Assembly (NCBI RefSeq): GCF_051014445.1
Contig: NC_135143.1
Span: 4,526,001-4,590,000, forward strand
Direction: 5' to 3'
Length of the DNA stretch: 64,000 nucleotides
From: Colletes latitarsis
Taxonomy: Eukaryota > Arthropoda > Insecta > Hymenoptera > Colletidae
Part shown: positions 36,826 through 48,304 of the stretch, in pieces
How positions within the stretch are numbered: the first letter of the stretch is position 1
Layout: every line of letters begins with the position of its first letter
Notes under the pieces: generated by a model
What the model was told of the DNA's origin: nothing
Database searches by the model: none
What the model saw: the letters and a program-made list of their open reading frames with translations, nothing else
Program-made: the position numbers and the translations under genes

Positions 36826-38151
36826 TTGTAAAATAGATTTTAAAGTGTCAGAAAGATTGTTTGTTAAGAAATTGTAAGCGACGATTTTTTTACGAAAATT
36901 ATTTTTATAGAGAACCTTAACAGTTTTAAAACCTTTGTTGAAAATATTGTCATTGACATTTTATTTTTTTTATTAAATTTTCTAATGTATTTACAATTAT
37001 TGTATTTAAATATTTTGGCAGGTATAGGTCGATTAAAGTTAAGTCTGCACAGTCAAGTTATGGTGTAACTTGTTTCAACTCAAAGGGTTAAGAAGATAGA
37101 GTTGTTGCAGAGCTCCACGGAGCACACTTTGGGAAACGTTACCATACAATAACGGTGCCCATATTACCCCGAAAATTCCATTATCCATCCAGGACCTCGT
37201 ACGACGCAATTCGTTGGTCCAGCATGACAAAAAATTTCGCCAAAATTGTGTCGTTTCCATTTTCATCGCGCGCACATATTTGCGCCAAAGTCTGGACTTC
37301 GCGAGAATGCGTAACGCGTTTAGTGTAAACGTCAGCGTGACAGGTGTGAACAAGCGAAAAGAAGATTCGTTAAACCGTTTCAGCATGCTGGAGGGAACGA
37401 AAGAAAGCTGGTTCGTCGTTGCGGTTCGGTCAGCGACGCTGCCCGTCGGAAATGGGGACGGTTGCAACGCACGCAGCGTTAATCCGCAATTTTCCGATGC
37501 AAATGTTAGCCGGAGCGACCATAACCCGGGGGCGTTTTCCCCCGAGAGACGCGGGAAGAATAGAGGCGCCGTTTTCCAGCGTTTTCGTATAAATCAATGT
37601 CGGGCAGAACTGCGAACGGATGACGCGCGACTTATAAAGATGCGAAACGGGGCGAGGTCGAATAAAACCGAACGCGGGGAGAGAAAGAATTAAGTGGAAC
37701 GTGTAGGTACGCGGAAACGTTTAATCCTTTTTGGCTACGACGTCAAAGATTTACCTCGTCGTCAGCATTTTAGCGTCGAGTTTGGAACGAAAGTTTCCAT
37801 TGGGCCAATGGGAACAAAACGCGTGATTAATTAAGTTTATCGGATGAATTTGTTCAATGACAAGAAATTACTTGTAAAACTAACTAGCGAGGCAAATTGT
37901 AATTTTAGAAATCGTAAAACGTTGTTTGTGTTTGCAAGGAGAATGTTAGACGTGATTCTCAACGAGTTTAATTATATTTTGCAGACTTGCAAATTCGTAC
38001 CCACGATAATCATAATCGGACTTATAGCTGTAGATGGCTAGTTAGTTATGAATGAAAGAAGTGTGAAATTTAGAAAAATCGCTTAGTTAGATATTTTCTA
38101 GTAATAGGTAACACCATTCAAGGATGAATGTGGGAAACTAGTCCCTGTTTA
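36826..38151. other. GC island at 37080-37720, no supported gene
   Basis: Overlapping frames on both strands (159 codons plus, 37214-37693; 130 codons minus, 37075-37467) reflect the low stop density of GC-rich DNA. Neither shows a known domain or a clear splice frame. CAAAGGGTTAA-type words here and near 43160 are common to both islands. It could be an exon or promoter of an unseen gene. Confidence 0.35.
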
Positions 38152-39113
38152 TACAGGGTGTTCGGTCACCTCTGGGGAAAAATTTAATGGGAGATTCTAG
38201 AGGCAAAAATAAGACAGAAATCAAGAATACTAATTTGTTGATGGAGGCTTCGTTACGAAGTTATTAACGTTTCAAGTTCCGCCTGAATTGAATTTTTTCT
38301 CGAAAGTGCGTAGGAATTCGGGGGTATGTCTATTCACCAAAAATGATTGTAATTACCCCCCACAATCGATAATAATTTTTCTAGAATGATTTATACTTTT
38401 CAATTTTCAGGGTAACGGACAGTTATGGTCAGACATTATATTTTCATTAATGAATTATTTTTCTCGAAAATGCACAGGCTTTTGGGGGTATGTCTATTCA
38501 CCAAAAATGATTGTAATTGATCCCCACAATCCAAAATAATTTTTCCAGAACGATTTGAAATTTTTTTTTCTCCGAAAAATTTAGGCACCTTACCCCCTTG
38601 GCGATTTTCCTTAAAATTTTGTTTTTCCTTTTTAGTAATTTTGTTTGACGCTCTAGAGAAAAGTTATCTGATACTTTTTGTGTAGGTACCCATGAGCTCT
38701 ATCTAAGAAAAACGTTTCATTGAAATATATTCACTACTGTAGGAGTTATGGTCGTTTGAAAATTGAACCGTTTTTATGGGGGTTTTCTCACTTTACGGTG
38801 TCAAGGAATAACTTTTCGAATATTTTTGGAATTTCCACATATTCTTCACTAAAATACGTGTTGTTTGTATTTTGAAACATTAAAATCGTCCAATCTCTTC
38901 TGGAATTATGACATTTTAAAAATTCGCATGAAATTTCAGGGAAGCATTTCTGGCCTCAGCACTTACTCAAATTTTTTTCTCGAAAGTGGGTAGGATTTCG
39001 GGCGTATGCGTATTCATAAAAAATGATTGTAATTGACCTCCGTAACCAAAAATAATTTTTCCAGAATGACTTGAAATTTTTTAATTTAATTTTCTAATAA
39101 CTTTTTAACGAAG
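38152..39113 (+). mobile_element. Copy K of the modular TIR family, right tip missing
   Basis: Left tip TACAGGGTGTTCGGTC. Two modules (near 38333 and 38500), the core at about 38575-38950, and one module near 39017. It then stops abruptly after CTTTTTAACGAAG; the last ~90 bases of the right terminal repeat are absent. The break point is almost the same as in copy Q. Confidence 0.9.
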
Positions 39114-40356
39114 TCACAACCGTCGGTTGAATTTCAATATGAATTGTGTTCTCTATCACAGATTAATGCGATAGATCCACGTTTAGGAACAATTAAATCA
39201 CATTCACAAGGATGAGTTATAATGCCTATGTAGGTTTATTGAAACTATTGCAAATTGTGGTGTACTGATAATTTTAACGTATTAAGTGTTAGACTCAAAT
39301 AAGACGTAATATTTTACGTTACTTCTCGAACGTCAACTAGACACGTTGTGGATTTAGATTTTGAAGATTTCTGGTTTACAAGTACTGTGAAGCCCCTTAT
39401 TAGTTTCAAAAGAAAAATTGAGCTTGTTTCTGAAAGACTAACAACAATTTAAATTCAGACATCTTTATATTATTCTTATAACCTTACCAAAATTGTATTA
39501 ATTGTAATTGTAAATTGTATTATGTCTACCGGGAGGTTCTGGTTATTTACCATACAATTATTTAAAGCTCGCGGAAGTGTTTTTCACGCAACGTGTTTTA
39601 ACACGTTGACTGCCAGATCAAAACCGTACAAATTGTTACGAGACCAAAACTTTGATCTTGGACAATTCTAGATACAACTTAAAATTTGTCTCTGTACTTA
39701 TCTTCGACTCTTCACTTAGATTCATCAATCTTATCCAAATTTATTTCCTTTGACATTTCAACAGAATTAATTTTTTTAATTCCACAGTCAGAAGTCGTGT
39801 TTCCCATATACGATACAGAAATTATGTTGTTAATTAAATACTAACCAACAGTATACAAATTTATTATTTTTTTTTTACTTAAAAAGCATCCTGAACTTAT
39901 AGGTAAAGATAATAAGTTATCGAAAACAATTAGTGGCCCAATGAAAATTAAAGAAATAAATATGCAATATAAATCCCAGACCAGACGCTTGCTTTTAGAA
40001 TACGTACAGAATTAATTTCGTGATGGCTCAAATTGACCAAGCATCTGCCTTTGACGCGAGTATTAGAGTCTATAGCCTGCAGGATAATTTCTAGAGGCCC
40101 TCCAGTTGGCAAAGGTTCGTCGGCTTGTAGCCCCTACCAATGCCATAATCTGACCCTGTGGGTAGAGCGGAGTTTACAGTGGCGCGATAGCCAATTAATC
40201 GCAATTCGACCGGAAACAAATAATTTTATCATTCATCCGTTTGATAGATATTCCACTCATTTCTGTAATAAATCGTAGTAATACATTACAAAGAATAAAG
40301 ATAATTTTTGTTTGCTGAAGTACGGTTCAGTTCAATCAATTGAACTTAAAAATGAC
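39114..40356. other. Unassigned AT-rich DNA
   Basis: No recognised frame or repeat. A small frame at 40033-40278 is in slightly GC-richer sequence and shows no motif. Confidence 0.5.
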
Positions 40357-40361
40357 GATTT
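40357..40361. other. Left target duplication of the solo LTR
   Basis: GATTT, repeated exactly at 40799-40803 on the other side of the LTR. Confidence 0.88.
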
Positions 40362-40798
40362 TGTTGGGAATTCCCAACATTTATTAGTGGACCGCAGTTA
40401 GCGAACAAGAAATCAATTTAGCGTACACCTCAGTACAATACAAATTGCCGTACCATAAACCATCCTTCGGGACCATACCTGTCCTTGGGACCGCGGACAC
40501 CTACCCCTGCACCACCCTCAGTGGGTGGGAATTTGAATATTTAAGGACTGGCCCACGAGGGATGGGCAGGCGTTTGATTGGCGCTGGCAAATCTCCACCT
40601 ATTTTGGAATAGGTTTAAAAACGCGGAACATAAATTTTTAGAGGCTAGAATAAGAACGAACACCATACGGACTGTACAATTTAAAGTTAAACTGCTAACA
40701 TCAATGTAAATATTGTAAATAAATTCAAGAGTGTACATAGTAGTGAGCTTTCTATTTTACTAAATAAAACGGCTCCACGAACTTAGTGGGAGCCAACA
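40362..40798 (+). mobile_element. Solo LTR of an LTR retrotransposon
   Basis: It starts TGTTGGGAATTCCCAACA, itself an 18-bp perfect palindrome, and ends GTGGGAGCCAACA. The terminal TGTTGG and CCAACA are inverse of each other, as LTR ends should be. A perfect 5-bp duplication, GATTT, flanks the 437-bp unit. AATAAAAC at 40763 can serve as the polyadenylation signal. No internal retroelement sequence adjoins it, so it is a solo LTR left by recombination between two LTRs. The 5-bp duplication fits Ty3/gypsy, copia or BEL; I cannot choose. Confidence 0.9.
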
Positions 40799-40803
40799 GA
40801 TTT
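40799..40803. other. Right target duplication of the solo LTR
   Basis: GATTT, identical to 40357-40361. Confidence 0.88.
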
Positions 40804-41177
40804 ATTGATTTTAAGAGACACTTTACTATTTATTGTACAATCTGAAACCACGTTTCAGTCTATAAATTCAAAACTCCGGTCAGGTTTATTAAAATTCGTA
40901 ATTCACAATCTGTCTTGCAATAAATTCTGTGAAAGTGTAATTTGATATAATGTCAGTGTTCGATAATCCACTGTTTACTCATGGAGACGTTTGCAATAGT
41001 ATAATGAAACACGATAATATTAAATTTTCGCATATTGGTACATACGGGCATGTTGCTCGCATGGAATATAACGACGTAGTACCTAGGAAATACTTCGACA
41101 AGGTAAAAACGTATGTGAAATGGTAACGAAAAGTATAAATTTTTTCATTGAAGTTTTACTATCGTAATGTAACGTTA
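40804..41177. other. Unassigned AT-rich DNA
   Basis: No frame, repeat or signal recognised. Confidence 0.5.
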
Positions 41178-41700
41178 TACAGAGTGTTCGGCTACCTCTG
41201 GGAAAAATTTTAATGGGAGATTCTAGACACAAAAATAAGACGGAAATCAAGAATATTAATTTGTTGATGGAAGCTTCGTTAAAAAGTTATTAACGTTTAA
41301 AGTTTCGCCCGTACTGAGTTCTTTTCTCGAAAATGTGCAGTATTCCGGGGGTATGTCTATTCACCAAAAACGATTGTAACTAACCCCCGCAACCAAAAAT
41401 AATTTTTCCAGAACGATTTAAAATTTTTAATTTTATCGAAAAATTTCACACCTTCTCGAATTTTTTTCTAGAAAATGGGTAGGATTTCGGGGGTATGTGT
41501 ATTCACAAAAAATGATTGTAATTGACCCCTGCAACCGAAAATAATTTTTTCAGAATGATTTGAAATTTTTTAATTTAATTTTTTAATAACTTTTTAACGA
41601 AACCTCAGTCAAAAAATTGATATTGTTGATTTTCGTCTTATTTTGGCCTCTAGAATCTCCCGTTAAAATGTTTCCCAGGAGTGGCGAAACACCTTGTATA
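41178..41700 (+). mobile_element. Copy L of the modular TIR family, two modules
   Basis: Left tip TACAGAGTGTTCGGC and right tip CGAAACACCTTGTA. It is a compact 0.52-kb form with two modules (near 41360 and 41503) and no core. Confidence 0.93.
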
Positions 41701-42460
41701 TAATTATTTTATCTGTATAAAATGTAATAAATTAAAAACTATGTAATTATGAATTGATATTATGTACATAGAATATTTTTAACTTATGTACACTAAAAAG
41801 TATTGCATGAAAATTGTGCGCAGCTACATGTTTCGTCTGATTGGTACAGTAAAAGACTAAACAACGTGTCTGCTTGTGAACTAGGAAAAGTCAAATATTT
41901 AGAAAAGTTTAATTTATACTGTAGGAATTATTTGTAATAAATTCCTCATAGATTTTTAAACAACAATGTTTATTAAAGAACAAAAACAATTTAAATCTAA
42001 TTCACAAATGCAAATACTCATAAACTTAATGTTGCTTCTATACGACTTCAGAAATGCTTATGAAATGATTAAATAACTGAAATATAAATATTCACATACT
42101 CACAAACATAATACAAATTTGCCTTCTTATATTTCATAACAAGACATTAATATAATTAACTTTAATTTCAATGTTACGATTTTGTCTTTGCAATGCCAGA
42201 ACTGATTATAAAGTTTTTGGAAGACTTAATATTTTGGATTTCGAAGTCTTAGAAAGTTGTTACTTAATTGGGGGAAAAATTTGTAATAAATATGAAAGTT
42301 GAAAGTTGAAAAATTATGATTCTACAATGTTCTTTTAGAACATTCCAGATTACAGTAGTAGCAGTAATTGTGTAAATGTCGCATAATTAGAGTAATCTGG
42401 TTTAATTAAGTACTATTAATTGAAGTAGATTTTCAATTAATAGTACTACTTTAAATTGAT
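41701..42460. other. AT-rich DNA with a hairpin at 42408-42451
   Basis: AGTACTATTAATTGAA at about 42409 pairs with TTCAATTAATAGTACT after a six-base loop, just upstream of the mitochondrial-derived segment. The rest is featureless. Confidence 0.5.
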
Positions 42461-42857
42461 ATTATTTTTTTCATTTTATTCTTCCTTTAATAATTTTATT
42501 TTTAGTCATTCTTCGTCTATTTTATTTACATCTTAATGGATCAAATAATCCTTTAGGATTTAACAGAAATCTTTATAAAATTTCATTTTATCCTTATTTT
42601 ATAATTAAAAATTTATTAGGATTTTTTATAATTTTATAAAATTATATATAATTTAAGAGATTCAGACAATTTTATTATAGCAAATCCAATAATTACACCT
42701 GAACATATTGTAATCATTAAACATAAATGATATTTTTATTTGTTTATTCCATTCTTCGAGCAATTCCAAACAAATTAGGAGATGTATTAATATTATTTAT
42801 ATGTATTTTAATTTTATCTACAATACCTATACTAAATTATTTTAAAATTAAAATTTG
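42461..42857 (+). pseudogene. CYTB: Nuclear copy of a mitochondrial cytochrome b fragment (NUMT)
   Basis: Read with the invertebrate mitochondrial code, the plus strand gives FHFILPLIILF, then LHLNGSNNPLGFNRNLYKIS and FYPYFIIKNLLGFF. After a frameshift it continues DSDNFIIANPIITPEHI, and after another YSILRAIPNKLGDVLILF. These are consecutive conserved blocks of the C-terminal half of cytochrome b, including the NNPLG and ILR-IPNK motifs. TGA falls at the Trp of the -WYF- block, as expected of mitochondrial origin. At least two frameshifts and stops show it is a dead nuclear insertion of about 0.4 kb. Confidence 0.92.
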
Positions 42858-43888
42858 AAAATTGTATACTGTACAGAATGTTCGGTCACTTCTGATTGTG
42901 AGAAAAATGTTCAGAAAGTGCTCATTGGAGACGAAATACTGTTGATTGATTATACAAGCCGCAACTAAGTTATAAATATAATTATTTTAGTGGAGACATC
43001 CAAATTTTAAACATACGGTAACTTAACTAATAAAAGTTATTTTTAAAATACTGATAATTGTATTGCAGTAAGTAAGAGATCGAAGAAATACACAAACACA
43101 TATACGTATCCATAGTTTACACGGAGCTTTCGTGGCCCGCATAAACGCATTCATAGTACTCAAAGGGTTAAACCGAAGAAAAGTCGGTGGAGTTCGAAAG
43201 GATCGAAGTTCGATCGACCGACTATGCTCGAAGATTGACACCAAAGCGGTATACGTCCCTCGTGGTACGATGCTAAGGGATGAAGGAGTAGAAACTCCCT
43301 GCGAAGGAAGGAAGGAAGAACGAAACGAGAAGCGGAATTGCGGCAGCGAACGAGCGCCGCGAATAAGCATGCATGCAAAGCAGACGACGGTTCGCGCGGG
43401 GCGAAGCTTAATGAAAAATCGATGCTTCGTGGCTGTGCTTCCGACCGCGTGGAAGTCGGCCACGGAACGAAGAGGAAGAGAGGGGAATCACGCGGTTGTG
43501 TTCCTCGGGAACGTCGACGGCTGCGGACGCCAAGCGAGAACTCAATCAAAAGGAGGACGCGCGATACCAAAGCGGAGGGCGGATGGCCTTTTGAGCGATA
43601 AAAATCCCACGGCTATGCAAATTCCGCGGCGTTGAAATCCCGCGGAAGATTAACAGAGCCGACGCAGCATACGACCGAGACCTCCGTTTTTCGTTTCGCC
43701 TGATTCTCTTTCCGTTGCTTTCGTTCTCCTCGCGTGACATTCTGTGCGGTCGCCGCGCCGCGTTAAGAACGTCGAGAAAGCAAAATGAAACTTTCCTGGA
43801 CCGAAGAGGGGGACGCAGTTTGTGCGAATGTGTGATTATTATTTCACAAGCATCGAATTATTCCTACGTCGCTTTCTACATTTGTTTC
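42858..43888. other. Family tip at 42872-42893, then a GC island
   Basis: TACAGAATGTTCGGTCACTT at 42872 is an isolated left tip of the modular family, 15 bases after the mitochondrial insert. The island 43100-43850 has overlapping frames on both strands (167 codons plus, 146 and 136 minus) typical of GC-rich DNA. None carries a domain I know. Confidence 0.4.
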
Positions 43889-44175
43889 GTTCGGCCACCC
43901 CTGGGAAAAATTTACACGAGCGATTTCAGAGGCCAAAATAAGACGAAAATCAAGAATACCAATTTGTTGATTGAGGCTTCGTTAGAAAGTTATTAACGTT
44001 TAAATTTTCGTCTGTAGAGAACCACTATCACGCGTACGCAGCTGTTCGCAGATTGCCGCTTTACAGGCGGAACTTTAAACGTTAATAACTTTTTAACGAA
44101 GCGTCGATCAACAAGTTGGCATTGTTGATTTTCGTCTTATTTTGACCTCCAGAATCTCCCATTAAAATTTTTCCC
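43889..44175 (+). mobile_element. Copy M of the modular TIR family, hairpin subfamily, shortened
   Basis: It begins GTTCGGCCACCCCTGGG without the outermost bases and ends at TTTTTCCCAT, lacking the last ~20 bases of the right tip. Only the right half of the hairpin stem remains (CACGCGTACGCAGCTGTTCG). The left stem and loop are deleted, so the copy is 287 bp long. Confidence 0.88.
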
Positions 44176-44176
44176 A

Positions 44177-44256
44177 TATTCTTCTATTTTCTGCTTTTTA
44201 TTCAAAAATGCGTGCAAAGTTCCTTACATTCCTTAATAATAGAAAATATAGGAAAC
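44177..44256. repeat. Segment repeated at 32809-32887
   Basis: It starts exactly where the truncated right end of copy M stops and shares TTCCTTACATTCCTTAATAA with the distant copy. The junction suggests that the missing tip of copy M was replaced by this sequence. Confidence 0.75.
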
Positions 44257-47200
44257 ATTGAGTGTTCGAAATATTTACATCTCAATCGTATTGAGGTAAA
44301 GCGATACAGTAAAAGTGGGAAAAAGTTTTGAGAACACGTTTTTAATAAATACTGTTGAAGGACAAATAACTCGTAGTAAACTGTTGTCGAAGAGACAAAT
44401 TTTGTGCCTGTTATTTTAGAATATACGGAAGATGAATGTGAATGTTCCACAGGTGTTACTTTCGGTTTCAATTGAAATTGAAATTTGTGATAGAAGGATG
44501 CGAATTCCAATAATGAAAACTGCAGATAGTGTCGAAAAGTTAGAAATTATTATACCTGAAACGAAGAATCCTATTTTATGTAAAAGTGCAAACCGTCAAA
44601 GTTTGATCGAAATACAATGGAAACAGTTTGTTACAAGATTTTCTCGATATCGCCCATGCATACTTAATGTCTAGTCTTTAAGGTAGTATTTCTATTCGTG
44701 TGATCTTTTTCAAAATTACTAGCACTTTCTGTTGTGTTAAGTGAATGGCCAAGGTTATCATAGCGCGTGGTGCAAGTTGGGTCAAGTAGGTTCCATTGCG
44801 AGAACTTAGAAGAAAATAAGAAATTACAAAATTGTGCGGGAGGCTTCGTTTTCGAGAAAATTGCATTTAAATATCAGTGTACGTGTACTTAATTAATAAC
44901 CAATATAACTTTGACCTACCAATATTTTATCTGTAAGGAAAGGCGAAGAGAATAGTTCATTTTGAAAATTTCACAAGCCTGGAACATTTAAAACAACGTA
45001 TTATATCGAGAAGTAAAGTGAAATAAACGTGTAGAGTTTTTGATTATAGAGCAAAAGTTGAATACATTAAAATCGAACGTTATGAAAAATTATACAATAT
45101 ATTACAATATTAAGGACCTTAGAATATTTACTAGAGTTTAGTATATATTGTAAAATTTATTTTAACGCTTTGAAGAGGATCCAATATTGAAGTTGAAGTG
45201 TTAGAAAATAGGCGTCGGATCATAGAGTGTTATTTCTCCTTGAAATAATATTTGTAAATATCGACGATGGTGCGGTATTATCTGCTTTAGTTATATCTAA
45301 CTAGTTAACAGATAGTAAGAGGTGGTGAAAAACAGATAATAATATTATACCACTCTTCAAGCTTAGAAACATCAATAGAAGTAGAAATAACTAATAATGG
45401 TCAGCCGCATAGGGCAAGTCGTATTCGTAAGTTGCACCCGTACTCTAATATTTCTCAGAATTGATATTCTCGATTAAGAAACCTTGTATCGACCTTTTTT
45501 GTTTTATATTCTTTATTTATTATTGTACTGATAATTACTGTATTTCCAGTTGTGCCACAAATTTTATCACCCTTGTGTTACAATTAAAAGAAAATATAAC
45601 TTGTGAAGTTTTATTTTACAAATTTCATTATAAAATTTTATTTTCAAAATATTATTTTACATTTCTAAATATATTTTTTATAAGCATTCTTAGGATATGC
45701 TTCAAGAAAGTGTTTATAATACCGTTTTAGCAATCGATGTGTTAAGTTTACAGGTACTTTGAATTGACTAATTATAAGGGAAGTTTAAATATCTTATTTC
45801 TTCACATTCATTAAATTTTCTGTTTTAATATGCTAACAAGGAATTATTTTCTTGTTTCTACGTTGTATACTTCAAACGTTGTTGATAAAACTATACGCGC
45901 AAAGAATTTCTAGAAGGAATGGCAAAAGCATCGTTTTAAGAGTCGCATCAAATAAATGCATGTTTATTTCTGCTCGCTTCCTCGTTTCATTTCTCGATTT
46001 TATGTTTGAACTTTCAGGGAAATCGCTACTTCCGATATTGGGTTTACCAGCAGTGAATCGAGTTCCAAAAGATTTTGGGTTTCAATTCGAAAGCAGTTTT
46101 GCCAAGAATTCGTGTTCCAAACCCGAAACGAAATTGCTATGTTTTCCATAATTCAACAATTCGACTCGTTGTTTCATTTAATCGACCCGGTTTTGGTGCA
46201 AAGTTCGAATACTCAATGAATTTGTAATCGAGCCTCAACGTTATAACGTGAAACGAAGCACCGTAAACCATACTGTGGGCATAACTAATAACATTTCTAA
46301 TGCCTGTCGACAATCGAGCAACAAAACTTACTATCTTGTTTTTGTATTAAAATGCACGTGCTGCGTGTAGACATAAAAATCATGGCAAAGAATATGGTAG
46401 TTCCTCTTCATACTTCTCTATAATATGTTGTGAAACTTTTCGCGTAAATTGAATGGCCTGTATATAAATCGAATTTTATGAATATTGCAGGGAGAAAGAA
46501 AGATAATTACAATTCAGTACCAAATTCCATGAAAAAACTAAAACTTGTTTTTCTACAAATGTATAATATTGTGACGTTTATTTTTCTCAATTTAACGAAT
46601 ATGTTAAAACAATTGTTTATATTTTGTTCATTTTTTATTCCAACGGTCATAAGTATTAGAACTCATATTTGTACAAAATAAGACACTTATTTCAGATAAA
46701 ACATTTCATTTTATGATTTTGATTAAAGTATATAATCACCTTTTGTGTATCTTAAATCATGCGTGTCTTGTAATATGAAATACTCGATAAAATAAAATTG
46801 ATTAGAGATTCAGATTATGTTAGAAATAAAGCGCCATTTGCTTCTGCGCCACCTAGAGTTTTTCTGACTTCCTACTTTTGTACCGTGTGTCTCTTGCCTG
46901 TAACGAAGCCTCATGCTCATTAAATGTGTGTTGCTGAGAGGAAGTAGAGTTTTGCTTATATGAATTCCCAAATTCCCACAGATTAAAGTTGCAACATGTT
47001 TTACTATTGTTCTTCATTCAAAATGGAATGAAACGGCAGAAAAACCCAAACATCATCTTTTAAGGCGGTCGTTGTAAAATAGAGATTTTAAACTTTCAAT
47101 GTGTGGTAGCTTCAGGTGTGTAAAAAATCTTTTAAACTTTTGTGCAATCGTTTGAATTCGAAAAATTTTGTAGTCTGAAATCACCTATACGTTCTCATTA

Positions 47201-47549
47201 GCTACCTCGTGTAAAAAGATCATCAAGGAAATCCAACTTAGGGGTGTGAAAGTAGGTGGTCCAACCTATAAAATTACCACAAGAATATTGTTGTACTTCT
47301 TACCACACTGTTACAATAGTTTTTCTTTTTTATTTTAACGCAGTTTCAACCTCCAATGGAGATTGTTCTGCGACTTAATTTACAGTAGTGTATTCGTTAT
47401 ATGACACAGAAATGTCCTACATTGATACATTACATTCTTTTAGGAAGAAATATACGCTATTATAAACAATTGCTGTAGGTTTTTGAAAGAGAACATTAAT
47501 TAATAATAGAAGGAAAAAGACCTGTTTCCTCAAGTTGTCAATTAGTTTG
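44257..47549. other. Unassigned AT-rich DNA
   Basis: Frames at 44202-44866, 45461-45730 and 45852-46151 are short and carry no motif I recognise. No repeat was identified until copy N. Confidence 0.5.
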
Positions 47550-48304
47550 ATGCTTGATTTCAATTTTTTTTTCGCCGAAAAATTTCAGCAGCTGCCTCAT
47601 ATCAATTTTTCTTAAAAATTCGTTTTTAATAAATTTGTTTGACATCCTACGGAAATTTTGTTTAGTACTTCTTTGTAGGTATCCATGAGGTCTACTTCCA
47701 TACTAAATTTCATTGAGATACGTTCATTATTGTAGAAGTTGTGGACGTTTGAAGATTGGGCTATTTTAATGAGGTTTTTCTCATTTCACGGTGTTAAGGA
47801 ACAACTTTTCGAATATTCTTGGAATTTCTACATATTCTTCACTAAAATACGCGTTGTTTGCCTTTTGAAACATTCAAATCCTCCAATCCGTTCAGAAATT
47901 ATGATATTTTAAACATTTGCATGTTTCGAAGAAGCATTTCTGACCACACATTATATTTTCGGTAAAGAATTTTTATCTCGAAACTGCGTAGGATTTCAAG
48001 GGTATGTGTTTTGACCAAAAATGATTGTAATTGACCCCTGCAACCGAAACTAATTTTTTACAATGATTTACACTCACAAAACTGTATGGCTGTCGATACG
48101 TCACCAAGTAGAGTTTCTCATGCTGAGTGAGAACCATTATCGCGCGCACCCAGTTGTACGCAGGTTTTATAGGCGCAGCTTTAAACGTTAATAACTTTTT
48201 AACGAAGCCTCAATCAACAAATTAGTATTCTTGATTTTCGTCTTATTTTGGCCTTTAGAATTTCCCATTAAAATATTACCCAAGGGTGACCGAACACCCT
48301 GTAT
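47550..48304 (+). mobile_element. Copy N of the modular TIR family, a mosaic of the two subfamilies
   Basis: The left tip is missing. The copy enters at the module-core junction, carries a core at about 47580-47960 and one module (near 48020), then switches at about 48070 to the loop and right stem of the hairpin subfamily. It ends CGAACACCCTGTA. The loop segment (AAACTGTATGGCTGTCGATA) is in the opposite orientation to that of copies A and B. Confidence 0.9.

Noticed and set aside
37075..37693. 130- and 159-codon frames on opposite strands
   Set aside because: They overlap in a GC-rich island where stops are rare; no domain, signal peptide or splice frame is convincing.
43023..43740. Frames of 146, 167 and 136 codons on both strands
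   Set aside because: Mutual overlap on both strands in GC-rich DNA and low-complexity Arg/Lys-rich translations argue against coding.
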